Below, piece by piece: positions 6,292 through 6,829 of a stretch of 6,829 nucleotides of DNA. Each line of letters begins with the position of its first letter. The first letter of the stretch is position 1. Position numbers and translations under genes: made by a program. Under the pieces are notes generated by a model. It searched no databases and had not been told where the DNA came from. It was given only the letters and a program-made list of their open reading frames with translations. The DNA comes from Candidatus Aminicenantota bacterium (lineage in GTDB: Bacteria; Acidobacteriota; Aminicenantia; UBA2199). The DNA lies in NCBI GenBank assembly GCA_024644125.1, contig JAHELQ010000292.1, positions 1-6,829 on the forward strand. The letters run 5' to 3'.

Positions 6292-6828
6292 TTAAAAGGA
6301 TCTCGGATTTGATGTGCATTGGTATGTGCAATAAATTCCGAAGCCAATTGAAAGAATAGCCCAGGCCTTAGTTGAAGCGGCCGAGACTATGTCAAAAACC
6401 GCCGCTCCAGCACTAGTAATTACAGTCATTTTCCAACTCGATTGTAGGGCAATTCCCATACAAATGTTCATACATTCCTCAAACATATTCAAACACTCGA
6501 AGTTTTCCTTGGGCCACTCAAGTTTTTTCTGGAAATAATAAAAAAAATATTGGTATATATAATCGAATTTTTCTTTTACATTTCTGTTAGGCCATGTGAG
6601 GTCATTGAACAGCCCAAAGGGATCATTTAGGTGAATCGGATTGTTTTGGACAAAACTGTAGAAATTTAAACCGCTCTTAAACTGAATGGGATCCTCTGTA
6701 GTGAATCGACTTGTGATAGGATTGTAATTACGATGATAAAAATAATTCAGTCCCGATTCCTGGTCGTAGTACTTTGACTGGAAGCCGAGGTTGCCTTTGG
6801 TGGGGCCGGATTGGGAGAGGAGGTTGCC
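6292..6828 (-). CDS. Rhs-repeat protein, C-terminal fragment: conserved core end plus 105-residue tip (N-terminus beyond window)
   Basis: The minus-strand frame is open from the window edge to TAA at 6292-6294, giving 178 visible residues; the start and most of the protein lie beyond 6829. Residues 12-73 are the end of the Rhs repeat-associated core: GFQSKYYDQESGLNYFYHRN, ITSRFTTEDPIQF, GLNFYSFVQNNP and the terminal DPFGL (69-73), where Rhs proteins self-cleave to free the tip. The 105-residue tip (74-178) is unlike any toxin I recognise. It begins with an aromatic, basic segment, then has CX3C (C119-C123), a hydrophobic Ala/Ile-rich stretch (about 134-167) and a second CX3C (C167-C171), ending SNPRSF. 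Rhs proteins form large shell-like cages, often exported and carrying toxic tips. Here the tip could be a membrane-active or disulfide-stapled domain, or an inert C-terminus. A TTG within this frame at 6492 is not the start. The core call is secure; the tip function is unknown. Confidence 0.92.
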   Translation of the reverse strand, partial: GNLLSQSGPTKGNLGFQSKYYDQESGLNYFYHRNYNPITSRFTTEDPIQFKSGLNFYSFVQNNPIHLNDPFGLFNDLTWPNRNVKEKFDYIYQYFFYYFQKKLEWPKENFECLNMFEECMNICMGIALQSSWKMTVITSAGAAVFDIVSAASTKAWAILSIGFGIYCTYQCTSNPRSF

Positions 6829-6829
6829 G

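Noticed and set aside
6292..6492. Independent 66-residue gene starting at TTG 6492
   Set aside because: The same frame runs open to the window edge and encodes the Rhs core, so this is only the C-terminal part of a larger protein.
1..6829. CRISPR array, tRNA or rRNA genes, insertion sequences
   Set aside because: No regularly spaced direct repeats, tRNA-like cloverleaf, rRNA sequence or transposase motif was seen on either strand.

Overview
This is a bacterial window with about 50-55% G+C on the left and an A+T-rich right end. Every visible start is ATG with a purine-rich Shine-Dalgarno element, GGAGGA at three genes and GGAG at the fourth. Such consistent Shine-Dalgarno use argues weakly against Bacteroidota. 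A GH29 fucosidase plus an Rhs-type protein would suit an uncultured, glycan-degrading environmental or host-associated bacterium, but the phylum cannot be read from the sequence.

Layout. From the left edge to 1241 (+) lies the 3' part of an alpha-L-fucosidase gene. It converges on, and overlaps by 11 bp, a minus-strand gene (1231-2232) for an exported or membrane-anchored HAD phosphatase. A strong minus-strand intrinsic terminator (2261-2307) lies between that gene and its upstream neighbour, a 742-residue minus-strand protein (2327-4555). That protein joins three normally separate enzyme folds: nucleoside hydrolase, DJ-1/PfpI with a nucleophile-elbow cysteine, and a VOC/glyoxalase domain with all four metal ligands. 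A 157-bp spacer separates it from a classical SDR oxidoreductase (4713-5492, minus) that has its own good sigma70-like promoter. A roughly 260-bp spacer with an imperfect hairpin and no convincing gene follows.

Right end (5752-6829, minus). The window cuts into the C-terminus of an Rhs-repeat protein. Its conserved core ends in DPFGL and is followed by a 105-residue tip with two CX3C motifs around a hydrophobic stretch. Fifteen bases further downstream is a gene for a small polytopic membrane protein of about 30% G+C. The order (core, variable tip, small adjacent gene, drop in G+C) is that of an exchangeable Rhs tip with a possible partner or immunity gene.

How the genes fit together. The fucosidase, phosphatase, nucleoside hydrolase fusion and SDR all suit sugar or nucleoside scavenging, but terminators, promoters and a convergent arrangement separate them, so they need not form one operon. 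The most unusual item is the three-enzyme fusion. Its nucleoside hydrolase part has Phe where the usual leaving-group His stands, and its other two domains belong to families that include carbonyl or glyoxal-processing enzymes.
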